DNA of 27,103 bases from Conidiobolus incongruus B7586 (GCA_000697335.1 JNEM01010368.1:1-27103); one strand, 5' to 3'; positions 1 to 10,446 are shown, counted from the stretch's first letter. A program made the numbers and translations. Notes: a model not told the origin generated them from the sequence alone.

Positions 1-1502
1 AGAAGCTGCTAGATCTGCATTCGTAATACAGTCGTTGACACTTACACCAGTGTAGGAATTGCCGAGGAGTGTAATATGTTTGGCATTCTGGAGTTGTGCT
101 TTTAACTGTTGCATAGCTTCGATATGGCCAACGGGATAGAGTGGAATGCATCCATGGTTGAGATGAATGTCAAGGAGATCGGGCTCACGATCGATATTCA
201 TTTGGTCTTTGAGACATTGTAAACTGAGGGTGATTAGTTCGTCTTTGGTCTTATTTGTCATTTGATCCTTGCCAATCATTAGTGTTAGAGTCTCGTAATG
301 TGGATGCAAGTCAGGGAATGAGCAAGAGTCGAATACTACGCCTATGGCTAAACTGGGTTGCGATCTGGGCACTAGGTAGCCGAAACCTTCGAATGGGATC
401 ACGCGCTTGAAGTCGGCGCGATGCTTGTAGCTCACATTGACAACTGCTACATCTGACCATGGCGTGTCGGGTAATGTTACGAGTCTGGGATCAATGATCT
501 TTGTGGCTTGATGAGAGGGTGCAGTGACGAATACATGATCGAAATCCTGGAACTTGGGTAGGGGTTTTGTGACTGATGTGTACTTAATCCTGATATTCTT
601 AAGATCAATTTGACTTTTGTGGATGGATTGGCATTCACTATTCATTATGAGTTCCACATTGGGATCCTGATCGAGTTTGTGTGCAATAGCTCGTGACAAA
701 GTCTCAATACCTCCCTCAAAGCCAATCATGCTGCTATTTAATATAAGATCAGCAGCCGGATCTCGAGCAAGAATTTCCTTCCTCATCGCCTTGATCAATT
801 CATAATCGGGATTGGCTTTCGCTGGCGATATAATGCTATTTAAAATACCTTTGGTAATGGATCCAAACTCTTGCTCCCACTGCCATATTCCTCCAAAAGC
901 GGCTCTCATACTCAATGTCCTGCTATCTCCTGAATAGATACCACGCACCATGGCACTACCCAATGTCGATCCTACGATTGGTCCCAAGCGACGGGTCAAA
1001 AATTGTTCAACAGACTCGTCACTCAGCGTAGACTTTGGCTGGAAAGGTTCGCGAATGAGTTCACGCGCGACTCCTCTAAGAACCTTAGGTGGATTCAAAA
1101 TCATTTTCGCAACTGATCTAGGTAACAAATGAAACTCGCCATCCGCAAACAGATAACGATTCTTAGCAGCTGCTGCATCCTTGGGCACCGCGATCACCTT
1201 GGAAGTTAGGCCAAGTTCCTGAATCTAACAAAATAATGAATATTTTCACAACAAATAACTGATTAAATTACTAGTTTCAAAGTAGTCAACCCTGCAACCC
1301 CAGCGATTCTTAGGGATCTGGGGCCAGCTTCCCACACAATATCTTCATTTTTTCGAGTGGACTTTATCCAACCTCCAGTCCTATTGGATTTTTCAATCAA
1401 GTAGATTTTGTAAGGTTTCCCATGCTTTATCAAGTGCTGGGACAGTTTGTAGGCAACCGTCAGTCCAGATATGCCACCACCTACAACACCTAATTTTAAC
1501 AT
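1..1502 (-). CDS. HEM14: Protoporphyrinogen oxidase (haem biosynthesis), 3' end cut by window
   Basis: Oxidises protoporphyrinogen IX to protoporphyrin IX with FAD and oxygen, the penultimate step of haem synthesis, normally at the mitochondrial inner membrane. Two exons: 1272-1502 (77 codons) and 1-1224, with a 47-nt intron at 1225-1271 (gtaatt...gttag, phase 0). The N-terminus carries the dinucleotide-binding Rossmann motif GVVGGGISGL (residues 5-14), followed by the TGGWI and GPRSLR segments expected of the amine-oxidase/PPOX fold. Further on are DESVEQFLTRRLGP and GIYSGD, and near the end GNSYTGVSVNDCI, which is the conserved PPOX C-terminal FAD-contacting segment. About 485 residues are visible, so only a few C-terminal residues and the stop lie outside the window. 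I saw no frame break. The start is the first ATG directly before the Rossmann strand; no long presequence is visible, as is usual for this enzyme. Confidence 0.95.
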
Positions 1503-1798
1503 TGTATTGATTTATTTTTTATTGAGTTTAATTAAATAATGGAAATTTATTTAATTAGCTATTTATTATATTGATACTTTATAATACTTAATTTTTTAGT
1601 ATTATATGACGTTTATCATACTAGGAGGAATTAATTAAATATTGAATAAACTAGGAAAATTAATTGTGGGATAATATGAATAGTATAAATCCACTGAATG
1701 ACTGCTATGTTATTTACTTGAGTAATAAATATATGTATATACATTCATAAATTGTAATATTTAACCGAAATTTAAAACTCTAGTAATTCATAATTTAT

Positions 1799-2645
1799 TT
1801 ATTGTTTTAAACTTTGTAAATAAGCTTCCCATCCGTGCTGTCTATATCTTTCAGCTTCTTTGGCAACATCGGCAGCCTTAATGATGCCTCTACCGACGAT
1901 AATTACATCGGAGCCATTTTCTTTAATGATTTTAGTAGGAGTGCGGTATTGTTGACCCAAGCCATCGCCAGTGCTGTCCAAACCGACACCGGGAGTCATA
2001 ACGATGAATTGAGGGTCTTCGGGAGTCAAATTGCGACTAGCAATGAAACCAACAGTGAAATCGTCGTACTGTTTAGCCCATTCGACGTTCTTATCGGTGT
2101 AGCTATCGGTAGCCAAAGATCCCTTACTAGACATTTCAGCCAACAACAATAAAGCTCTCTGTCTAGGCAAATCCCCAGATAATCCAACTTCCCTCAATCC
2201 CTCAATGATACCGGCACCTGGAATAATGTGAGCATTGGTAAAATCGGCCCAACTGGCAATTTTATAAACACCTGCGGAGTATTGTAACTTTACAGTATTA
2301 CCAATATCAGCGAATTTTCTATCTTCAAAAATCATAAAGTTGTGTTTTTTAGCCAATTCTAATAATTTGTCCACTAAATCTTGGTCGAAATCTTCTACTA
2401 TGTCGATATGAGTCTAAATTAATAATATTAAACACATGTTGATAATATTATTTCAGCTACAATATTACTTTAACGAGACAGACATAAGGCCCGACAGTGT
2501 CTATAATCTTTAAGAATTCTTGTTTTTTAGTTACATCAACTGAAATACATAAGTTGGTTTGTTTTTGGTCGATAAGTTCTAGGAATCTTTTACAGGTTTC
2601 ATTCTTTTGTAATTTGGATTTTTCAAGATAGGTTAATCGGGCCAT
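1799..2645 (-). CDS. URA3: Orotidine 5'-phosphate decarboxylase (UMP synthesis)
   Basis: Decarboxylates OMP to UMP, the last step of de novo pyrimidine synthesis, in the cytosol. Exon 1 is 2469-2645 (59 codons), then a 55-nt phase-0 intron (2414-2468, gtaata...tttag), then exon 2 at 1799-2413. The product is 263 residues, close to the usual fungal length of about 265. The catalytic signature [12 protein letters not shown] is at residues 88-99, with the Asp-x-Lys-x-x-Asp set at D90, K92 and D95. The SVDVT strand lies near residue 35 and the PGVGLD and IIVGRGI phosphate-binding segments lie towards the C-terminus. It is a free-standing decarboxylase of the fungal type, not fused to orotate phosphoribosyltransferase. 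It sits about 300 bp upstream of the haem gene on the same strand; no functional link is implied. Confidence 0.97.
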
Positions 2646-3182
2646 TTTTTGATGTCTAGAATTTGAAGCTTTGGGTTTTTGCTAGTGTTTTGTGAGAGTA
2701 AAATTGATTTTTAACTTGTCATTTTGATAGGATAAAATTATGGGATTAATATGGATTTTAAATCATAAAAATCAAAGCCATCTAGTAGTGCATTAGATTC
2801 TCAATGTTTTTTAAATTTTTTTACCTTTGTTTTTGAACAAAGGTTGAATTTTTGCTTTTGTAGTATATCTACTATAAATTAATTATTTATATTATACCAA
2901 GTTTATAATTTATTAATGAAATTATTAATTGTATTTTTAGTACTTAATAATACATTGTATTTCATAAATTATTACAAATATAAATTATTGTTATGAATAT
3001 TTTTAATTCAGATAGAATTTAATTTGAATAGATTTTGAACAGTTTTTTGGTAACTTTTCTGTATTTGTTGATTTTTTAAATTTATTGTTGTAACTTTATT
3101 TTTTTAATTCATAATTAATTCAGTTTTTTTCTTTCCTTTATACTTTATTACCAATTATTAATTATTTGTATATATTTACATA
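2646..3182. other. AT-rich intergenic DNA with one hairpin
   Basis: No coding region seen. It contains the 5' flank of the URA3 gene. A perfect 8-bp inverted repeat, CCTTTGTT/AACAAAGG with a TTTG loop, lies at 2824-2843, about 180 bp upstream of the URA3 start. Its role is unknown. Confidence 0.6.
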
Positions 3183-3641
3183 TGACGACCGTAACCGTGG
3201 GAGGAGGTAGTCTTTTAGAGCTTAAACGGGGAATCGCCAGTGGTAAATGATAGATTACCACAAGGTTAAGGGAAATTAAGAGGGTTCACCAAATTGGGTG
3301 AAAATAGCTTACTGCAAATCAAGGTCTTCGAATAAAGTAAATATCTCACGCTCGTCACAACTCAATACGTTTTGTGAGTGTTACGAGAAAAACTTAGAGA
3401 CCGGATACTTTTGAAAATGAAGATAGAAAGATTGGTTTATTGATTGGCTTGTGATGATCTTATAATAGGTTCAATTGTTGAGTTTGGGTGGCTATGAATA
3501 ACTTCAGATGGAAAGCACTAAGTTAGACTAGTTCATAAAATGAAGTACTTCCAATGTGACTTCTTGCATTAGTGCAATAGTCAGAGTTTCTTGAGTGATG
3601 GACAAGATTATTCTTCATCACATAACTTTATATTACTTTTT
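3183..3641 (+). ncRNA. Candidate structured non-coding RNA, family not identified
   Basis: This is a block of clearly higher GC inside several kilobases of extremely AT-rich DNA, without a long open frame on either strand. Such islands in AT-rich genomes usually mark RNA genes. Several local helices can be read: TGGTAA/TTACCA (3241-3260), TTCACC/GGTGAA (3285-3302), CTCGT..ACTC/GAGT..ACGAG (3351-3387), TTGCA/TGCAA (3564-3577) and GTGATG/CATCAC (3595-3621). A T5 run at 3637-3641 could be a Pol III terminator on the plus strand, and GGTTCAATT at 3469-3477 resembles a weak B box. The strand call rests on that terminator. The length (about 430-450 nt) would suit RNase P RNA, SRP RNA or a similar long RNA. 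However, I could not match the conserved cores of RNase P, MRP, SRP, U1-U6, U3 or a group I intron convincingly. Confidence 0.45.
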
Positions 3642-5599
3642 ATTAATTTTTATTTCAATATTAATCAACAATTGGTTCAACTATAATAATAACTTGTTTT
3701 ATCATATCTATTATATTTAATTACTATATTTATTTTAGTAGTTTTGATCAATTTATTTGATTATTTCACCAATTTCTCAAATTATATATATTATTTAATT
3801 GTTAATATTTTCATTTATACATTTGGTGGAATTTATGTAAATATTAGTATAGAAATTAAATAATAGCATAATTTTGAAATTAAAATTAAATAAATAAATT
3901 AATAAATAATATAAAATTAATAACCTCTTTTATTATTAAAAATTCTTTTTTATATTTTTAGTAAGCTTCTAATATTTAAAAAATAGTTTTTTTATAAAGA
4001 CTGAAATTTAATAATTTATAAATTAATTTAATTTGTTTCTAAGAATTTTTTTCTTATAAGCTAATTTTTTAATTATTTAAAATAATTTTAATTATATAAG
4101 CTATAATCAAGTGAATATATCAAATATAGTAACTTCCTTTAGTTTTTTTATATAATAAATCTTTTATAGTTTTAACTTTATATACTTTATAATTATTATA
4201 TATAATAATAAGTGTTTTTAATTTATATCAAGAATATTATTTAAAAATTATTTTATTTACAAAAATAATATATAATTTATTAATTAATTTTTTTAAAATA
4301 TTAAATAAGCAAGTTATATATTATAATTTATTATAATAATTAATATTTGCTTATATTTAAAATATTTATTTATTAGAATTTATAAAAGGGATTAATTTAA
4401 TTTAACTTAGTATTTTATTTTATTTTTAAGTAAAAGATTATATAAAAGAATTCAAAATTTATTTATTATAAGTATTTATTGTAAAAACCTTTGTTTTTAA
4501 TTATACCTTAATATATTTAATTTAATTATCATTACTTTATTTTTTTAAGATTTTATTAAATTATAAGGTATTTATTTTATATTTTTATTAATTAAACTAA
4601 GTTTAAACTTAAGTATATATAATATATTTATATAATTAATATCAAATTATTTTAATTATTCTTTAATAGAAATAAAAAAATATTTTTTAATATATTTTTT
4701 TACTTAATTAATTAGGAAAAAATAACAATAAAAATTAATCTTTTAAATTTTAACAAATTTTAAATAATGTCCCTTTTAACTTTAAATTCATAAATCTAGT
4801 GATATATAGTAGTTTTAAATAAAATACCATCTTTATAAGTTATTTATAAGTTTTAAATAATTTTAAAGGGTTTATAGTTAAGTTTTAAAAATACAAAAAT
4901 AAAAGACTTTTGATAATTATTATCTAATTTAAACATAATTAAATTTAAGTATAAATTTTATATATAAAAAACCTTTCAAAACATATAATATGTTTGAAAG
5001 ATCAGAAATTAAAAATTTTGCCATTTTTTAATTTCTATACTAATATAAGATTCAGTTATGTTTATAAATCAAATAAGTGAAATAATAATCAATACAAGTT
5101 TGTTTTATTAACCAATATTCATTTCAATATTGTATTCCATGGGTTAGCTATAAATTATACTTTAATTTGAAATTGATAGCCATAGCCCTCAAAATAAAAG
5201 AGTTTTCATCAGATATATCAATATTGAAACAATTCTTTGAAATAATCAGTGTTACCCAAAGCATATTCTTATGTAATTTGACTTGATTTGAATAGTAAAT
5301 TCTATTATTATAATGTCGATATGAATTATTTGAGTTAGTTCTGTTAAAAAAGAATTAGTATGAGTTGTGAATATTAAATCTATAAAAAACTAACTCTAAA
5401 TTAAATATTTCAGATTTGATTCAATTTGTCAAAATTGTTATATTTTGACGATAATATACTCTATTAATTATGAAAACTCATATTTTAAAAATTAGATTTA
5501 TTTGCGATCTAACTCAATACTATTTCAAGCTAGTCTTTATACAGTTAAAGTTTTCAAGTAGTTAAATTTAAGCCTATGTAGTATAGAAGGAAATTGGTT
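3642..5599. other. Very AT-rich intergenic DNA, no gene seen
   Basis: Almost entirely A/T with frequent stops in all frames. One inverted repeat stands out at 4973-5000: CTTTCAAAACATA faces TATGTTTGAAAG, with one bulged base. From about 5130 the composition becomes slightly less extreme, but I found no exon I could defend. Confidence 0.6.
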
Positions 5600-5753
5600 A
5601 TGAGTACTTACCCAGGAAATGATACTATGCTCTGTTGTCCCTATTGCGCGGAATACTGTGGCATTTTGGCGGTAATCAAAGTAACTACTCGTAATCCTAA
5701 TAATTCTTCATATTTTTCAGTGTTTTATTGGGAATTTTATGACGTTTTGTTAG
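5600..5753 (+). CDS. Possible very small cysteine-rich protein with one intron
   Basis: Weak candidate. An ATG at 5600 opens 24 codons ending at 5671, followed by a 49-nt intron of local type (gtaatc...tttttcag, 5672-5720, phase 0) and 11 codons ending in TAG at 5753. The 34-residue product begins MSTYPGNDTMLCCPYCAEYC and continues with a hydrophobic, cysteine-containing tail; six of its 34 residues are Cys. Support comes from the GC content, which exceeds that of the surroundings, and from matching intron signals. Against it, the protein is tiny and unrecognised, and the same DNA also holds an open frame on the minus strand (about 5635-5700, containing YFDYRQNATVFRAIG) that ends at a perfect GTAAGT donor. 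The coding strand is therefore uncertain. Confidence 0.25.
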
Positions 5754-6068
5754 AATTTGAAGGTTGGAAGTGATTAGGATATTGATATTTGAGGAAAACT
5801 TGTAGCATTAAATTTTTCAACAATTGGTAGTTATTTTAAGCTTAAATGATAAATAATATGATGATTTTGATATATATAATATTCAATATTTAATTATTAT
5901 GTAAAATTGTATTCTGATGAAATTTTAATTCAAAAAAATTATCACTAATTAATGTTAGAAATAGATCCCATAAAGTTTTGAAATTATTATACTATCATAA
6001 ATTTTTAAAATTGATTCCATTTAAAAAAAATTACAAAAAATAATCATAAATTAAAATATACAGATAAC
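5754..6068. other. AT-rich 5' flank of the RPB6 gene
   Basis: No gene seen. The stretch just before the RPB6 ATG is A-rich, and no TATA box can be singled out from the AT background. Confidence 0.5.
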
Positions 6069-6435
6069 ATGAATCAAGAATTTGAAATCGTTACTAACTC
6101 TATTAAAACCGAAGAAGTTAATAATAAAATATCAAATGGACCTTGTGAACGCTCCCCACGTACTACCAGCCCTTATTTGAGCAAGTATGAAAAGGCTCGA
6201 GTGTTGGGAACTAGAGCCCTTCAACTCAGGTAAATTTTACCAACCCCAAAATTCACATTTAACTAATTATTGTAGTATGGGAGCACCTCCACAAGTCGAG
6301 TTAAATGGCGAGAGTGACACCTACCGTATTGCTTTAAAGGAGTTGTACGCTAAAAAGATTAATTTGGTGATTAGGAGGTATTTCCCCAACCAAGATTGGG
6401 AAGATTGGAGAGTTGACGAATTAATGTTAGAGTAA
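6069..6435 (+). CDS. RPB6: RNA polymerase subunit shared by Pol I, II and III (Rpb6/ABC23)
   Basis: Small common subunit of all three nuclear RNA polymerases, needed for clamp and assembly contacts in the nucleus. Exon 1 is 6069-6229, the 46-nt phase-2 intron 6230-6275 (gtaaat...tgtag), exon 2 6276-6435; the product is 106 residues. The conserved Rpb6 core is unmistakable: TSPYLSKYEKARVLGTRALQ, then MGAPPQVEL, then KELYAKKINLVIRRYFP and EDWRVDEL at the C-terminus. The first 35 or so residues are a less conserved, mixed-charge tail, shorter than the acidic tail of many animal and yeast homologues. The intron splits the most conserved block directly after the ALQ segment, so only the spliced form gives a full domain. 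A TTA triplet run follows the stop. Confidence 0.97.
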
Positions 6436-7030
6436 TTATTATTATTATTATTATTAATTAGAATGAATAGAATGAAAAATGGACATTATGATACTATATT
6501 TTATTTAAAGGTTTATCTTTTATATTATTAACTAATACTCATTTTTATTCAATTATTTCAACTTCAGCATATGTTAATATTACTTATTGAAAGGATTTCT
6601 TTGAAATTGATATTAGATTTATTTAAGTATATACTCGATGATATTATAACAATTTTAATATCATAATCCGCATTATAAAATATTCATTTATCTACTTTGA
6701 AATATTGATCTTGATATATTAATTAGTTGGTATAAATTCTATACAATTTTAGCTCTTAATATTCAAAATGACCAAATTATAAATTTACAATGTCTAATTA
6801 TATTAATTTGACATACATAAAGGGTTAAATTGGAATCAATCAAATAATTAGAAAATTGATAAGATAAAATGAATGGAAAATGAATACTTAAAAACAAAAA
6901 TTGATTAATCTCTAAAAATATTTAATAACCAGAAAAATGATAAATAAATAGGAATATATAAAGATTTAAATTGAAAAAATTAATAAGTTGATTTTAATAT
7001 TAAAATTCTGTACTCAGTGAATGGTCTCAA
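6436..7030. other. AT-rich intergenic DNA
   Basis: No gene seen. It begins with a short (ATT)n run at about 6435-6456 directly after the RPB6 stop. The rest is plain AT-rich DNA up to the tRNA gene. Confidence 0.6.
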
Positions 7031-7101
7031 GCAATGGTGGTTTAGTGGTATAATTACCGCCTGCCACGCGGTAGACCGGGGTTCGATTCCCCGCCATTGC
7101 A
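7031..7101 (+). tRNA. tRNA-Gly (anticodon GCC)
   Basis: A 71-nt cloverleaf. The acceptor stem is GCAATGG/CCATTGC with discriminator A at 7101. The D arm holds the A box (TGGTTTAGTGG), the anticodon stem is ACCGC/GCGGT with loop CTGCCAC and anticodon GCC at 7063-7065, and the T arm holds the B box GGTTCGATTCC. There is no intron. A TTTT at 7110-7113 can serve as Pol III terminator. It is identical in sequence to the minus-strand copy at 19349-19419. Confidence 0.98.
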
Positions 7102-7272
7102 AATATTTGTTTTGTTAATACATTCTTTTCATTTTGATTTTAATTTTTTTATCATATTATGAACTTGATTAAATATTTATAATTTTAACCATTTTCTATT
7201 ATGTTAATACTCTTATTTTGTTTCAATTTCAAAATATTAAGTTTTTCATCATTTGATCATATTTTAAAATTC

Positions 7273-7309
7273 ATATATTTATTCTCAACCTGTTGGTGAA
7301 TAAATATAT
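7273..7309. repeat. Perfect 12-bp inverted repeat (hairpin)
   Basis: ATATATTTATTC faces GAATAAATATAT across the 13-nt loop TCAACCTGTTGGT. The loop has higher GC than everything around it and resembles the loop of the hairpin at 7707-7734. Confidence 0.7.
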
Positions 7310-7706
7310 TGAAAATATCTGAGATTTATACAATTAGTATAATATCAATAACAATCAATTAATAATTATTGTTAATTTTATTGATCTAAATGGAAAAATA
7401 ACATTAAATTATTCAATTTTTTATATTCCAATTCAACTATTTTCAATTTAAATTTTTAGATAGATGTTAATGATATTTATAATATACCTTTAAATCAATT
7501 GTTTTACCACTTCTATTATTTTCAATAGATTCAATAACATACAGTACGAATCAGTTTCATTATAATGATATAATTTGAATTATTCAATTTCGCTATATTT
7601 TGACCTTTAATTGAAATGATTAAAACATTATTTTGTAATTCAATGATCTTTATACTTTAACATCTTGATTGTGAAATTTTAATAATATACTTACAAATAT
7701 ATTACA

Positions 7707-7734
7707 TTATTAACATCCTGGTGAATGTTAATAA
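7707..7734. repeat. Perfect 10-bp inverted repeat (hairpin)
   Basis: TTATTAACAT faces ATGTTAATAA across the 8-nt loop CCTGGTGA. Further outward, ATATACTT and AAGTATAT could extend the pairing. The loop shares the CCTG...GGTGA pattern with the hairpin at 7273-7309. Confidence 0.7.
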
Positions 7735-8354
7735 GTATATGTTAATTCGTTTTTAAAGTAATAGAGAACTTCAGTCAATTAAGACTAATTAGTCCTAAAC
7801 AAAAATAAACCCAATTTTTATAATAAAGTACAAAATTATTAATTTTAAAACTATAAAATATTGAACATCTAAATTTATTAAAATTTAACAATTTATTAAA
7901 TATATAATATATTTGAAAATTTTATTAAGATTAGAATTATAAAAAATTTTAATATTTTTTTATAGTTTCCAAAATTTGATAATAATAATAATAATAATAT
8001 AACTTTATAACTTCAAAAATTGAATTATTATTATATTGAATTTAAATTATTTGAAAGATATATTAGTTTAATTCTTTAAGGAAATTATTATTAATTTCAT
8101 CATATATATATTTCAATTTATTTATTAAAAACGTGATTAAAATATCTTCCATTATTATTACACTAATAACGAATAAAAGGTTAATAGTTAAATATATTTC
8201 AAATATTAATCAAATATTAATGATTTATTAATAAATTAAACAATACACACTTTTTTCGTTAAAAATTTTTTAAATTCTATTTTTCTAATCAAAATTCCTA
8301 TAATCTTAAATTATTTCTTACTGATATCTAAATACATTTAACCACAATAATTTT

Positions 8355-8404
8355 ACATTAATTAATTAATTTATTAATTAATTAATATATTAATATATTA
8401 ATAT
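8355..8404. repeat. ATTA/TAAT simple repeat
   Basis: Tandem ATTA/TTAA-type low-complexity tract that shifts into TATTAATA units; self-complementary throughout. Confidence 0.7.
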
Positions 8405-8829
8405 CTAAAAACGATCAATATTTACAAAATAATTCCAATTCATTAAAGTCAATTTTAACATAATGATCATTAATTTTCAAGTTGTAAGAGATGATCAAGT
8501 TTCATAATACTTCATATTTTTTCATGTCAATTGGGATCTTCTTGAATTGTCTTGCATAAGGTTTCATGTTTTTAGGCCATTCTGTTTTTCATCATAAATC
8601 TTTGTGATTTGGTAATGATGACATGAAAAGATGATTAAATTAAAAAATATTGCAAAAGAAATCAGTAAATAGTAAAAGGTAGTTATAGCTTATGCAAAAT
8701 ATATATTAATTAAAAATTTTTGAAATAATATTTATTATTTGAAGAGAGGGGGTTATTTAAATTAATTAAAATATTGATGAAAAATGTTGAAATTAGATAA
8801 ATACGATGATGGATGGGAAATGATTGAAA

Positions 8830-10086
8830 TTATTGCGGCGATGTCATGGTGGGTTTTCTCATTTTGGTAAGGTTAATGTCATTATCCATGATGGATTTGA
8901 GTGCATTTATAAATGAGTTGGGACGGTCCAGGAGGGGTGTTGTACCAGTATTGCGGTATCCGAAGTCGTCTTGCGAGAGACGTGCTTGTTGCTTCTGGCG
9001 GTATCTATGCACTAATACAACCAAAATACCTATAAGGCCAATGATACCTAATACAATGCCTATAATCATGCCAATGTATCCAGAATCCGTCATATTGACA
9101 TTGACCGATCCTTCCGAAGGACTTGACAGTGTCGATACTGTAGGGGTGGAAGTTGAAGTAGAGTTTGACTTAGTTGCAGTCGCCGTCGATGAAGTTTTGG
9201 ATTCGATATTTGAAGTTGGTGTCGGAGATTCTGTAGTAGTTTGAGCTTCATGTGTTGAAGTTGGAACATTTTGAGCTTGTGTCTGATTTCCTCTAAGATT
9301 AGCTGCAATTTTTTGACATTTGCCATCTTTCCAACCACAAGTCGTTGAGCCATAAGTAGGCGACCCGTCACACTGCTCTTCGAGAGCAAATAAATCACAA
9401 CCTAAAAATGGAAGAAAACACTATTAATTTAGGCATGGGGAGAATTGCGGGGATTATTACGTTGGGGGCATGTTAACCCCTGAGGCAAACAACCAAAGTC
9501 AGGGCAGCTCATACAGCCTGGAGAACAACCAGTAGCGGTAGCAGAGCATGAAATATCTATACAATTTAAAATTATTAGCTAATGAACCACATTTGATTAA
9601 AATATAATAATACCTTCAGCACAAAATGTATTAACCCATTTACAATTATTATTATTAAAACCTGTGGAAGAACATACTTTTTCATCATTTAAACGAAAAC
9701 AAGCTAAATTATTTTAATAGTAAATTTGATTTAGTACAAAATTTGCCAAGTTATTGAAAAAAGTTTTTACGTTGGGGACATTGGCCAGGTACACAGCCGT
9801 AAAATGGACAATCAGCATATCCTGGCGGACATCCTTCGACTGTGAAACCTAAAAAAAATTGTATTAATATCGTTCTTTTTTATATATTTTAATTGAATAA
9901 TTTGAAATATAAAAGTAAAAATTGAACACTCCACAATACTCTCATAATAATTTTGATATTGAACAATACAACACTTGTCATGATACCACTATCAAAACAT
10001 AAAACAATAATAAATAAAATTTACATACTTAAACAAATAGCAACCAACAGTGAAGAATTGAAAAATTTACAAACTCCAAACTTCAT
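8830..10086 (-). CDS. Secreted single-pass membrane protein with duplicated cysteine modules
   Basis: Unrecognised surface protein of 297 residues built from five exons: 10029-10086, 9771-9848, 9614-9703, 9461-9556 and 8830-9401. All four introns are phase 1 (180, 67, 57 and 59 nt). Residues 1-20 form a signal peptide (hydrophobic core SSLLVAICL). The ectodomain alternates two modules, each present twice. Module 1 is C-x2-G-x3-C-P-x3-C-x-P-x(2-4)-C-P (residues 26-44 and 86-106). Module 2 is C-x8-C-x(9-10)-C-x-W-x4-C (47-73 and 109-136). A Ser/Thr-rich, probably O-glycosylated stalk follows (about 140-210), then a transmembrane helix (about 216-238, GMIIGIVLGIIGLIGILVV) and a basic start to a cytosolic tail of about 55 residues. 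The topology is that of a type I wall or surface sensor/adhesin, but function is unknown. The frame is intact across all joins, which supports the model. Confidence 0.8.
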
Positions 10087-10219
10087 ATAAAAACCCAAAA
10101 ATATTACAATGAATATAAATAACGATAATAATGCAAAGGAAGAAAAAGCTATTAAAGCTTCAAATTAAATGAATTAAATATAACTAAATTGGATTCAATT
10201 TGCAAAAGGTTGTGAATAT

Positions 10220-10227
10220 TATAAAAG
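10220..10227 (+). promoter_or_regulatory. Candidate TATA box
   Basis: TATAAAAG, a canonical TATA element followed by a GC-richer stretch. It lies about 112 bp before the ATG at 10339 on the plus strand and 134 bp beyond the start of the minus-strand surface-protein gene. The orientation and a pyrimidine-rich tract (ttcccccttttac, 10321-10333) next to the ATG point to the plus-strand gene. Confidence 0.4.
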
Positions 10228-10338
10228 GCCAAGCTTTCTTTGAAACGTAAGAGCAAACAAGCTTGACATTCAGTTCAATCATTTTGATTAAAAGTTTTTA
10301 AGATTTTTCATATTGTCTAATTCCCCCTTTTACTAAAC

Positions 10339-10446
10339 ATGGTAATTAAATCAATCAATAAATTTGGGTCAAGCTTTTTAATTGGTTGTTTATTTGTTTA
10401 TTTTGCAGCATGTTCGTGTGATGATTGGTCAGGATGGAAGTGCTAG
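10339..10446 (+). CDS. Possible short secreted peptide (35 residues), gene model uncertain
   Basis: Weak candidate. ATG at 10339 (context aaacATGg) opens 35 codons to TAG at 10444-10446. The product has a basic N-terminus, a hydrophobic core (SSFLIGCLFVYFAA) like a signal peptide, and a short tail CSCDDWSGWKC. A canonical TATA box and a CT tract lie upstream. Alternative models exist. An intron 10342-10408 (gtaatt...ttttgcag) directly after the ATG gives a different 30-residue product ending at 10498. A weak GTGCTA donor at 10439 could instead join the ORF to the open frame that runs to 10692. The DNA from about 10360 to 10690 is less AT-rich than its flanks, so some transcribed gene is likely, but I recognise no domain and cannot choose between models. 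Confidence 0.3.
   Translation: MVIKSINKFGSSFLIGCLFVYFAACSCDDWSGWKC

Larger units (their letters stand above)
7102..8829. other. AT-rich intergenic DNA with strong hairpins and simple repeats
   Basis: No coding region seen. It holds two strong inverted repeats (listed separately at 7273-7309 and 7707-7734), an (AAT)n run at about 7979-7999 and an ATTA/TAAT-type simple repeat at about 8355-8404. Confidence 0.6.

Noticed and set aside
3183-3640. Group I intron in the GC island, from GACTA (about 3523) and ATAGTC (about 3578) resembling P7 strands
   Set aside because: P3, P4-P6 and a plausible J8/7 could not be laid out, and no gene or rRNA exon flanks the region.
5603-5680. Possible U1 snRNA, because GTACTTACCCAGG resembles the U1 5' end
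   Set aside because: No stem-loop I with the U1-70K loop, no good Sm site at the right distance, and the match is also simply the complement of a GTAAGT donor. A small spliced gene explains the region at least as well.
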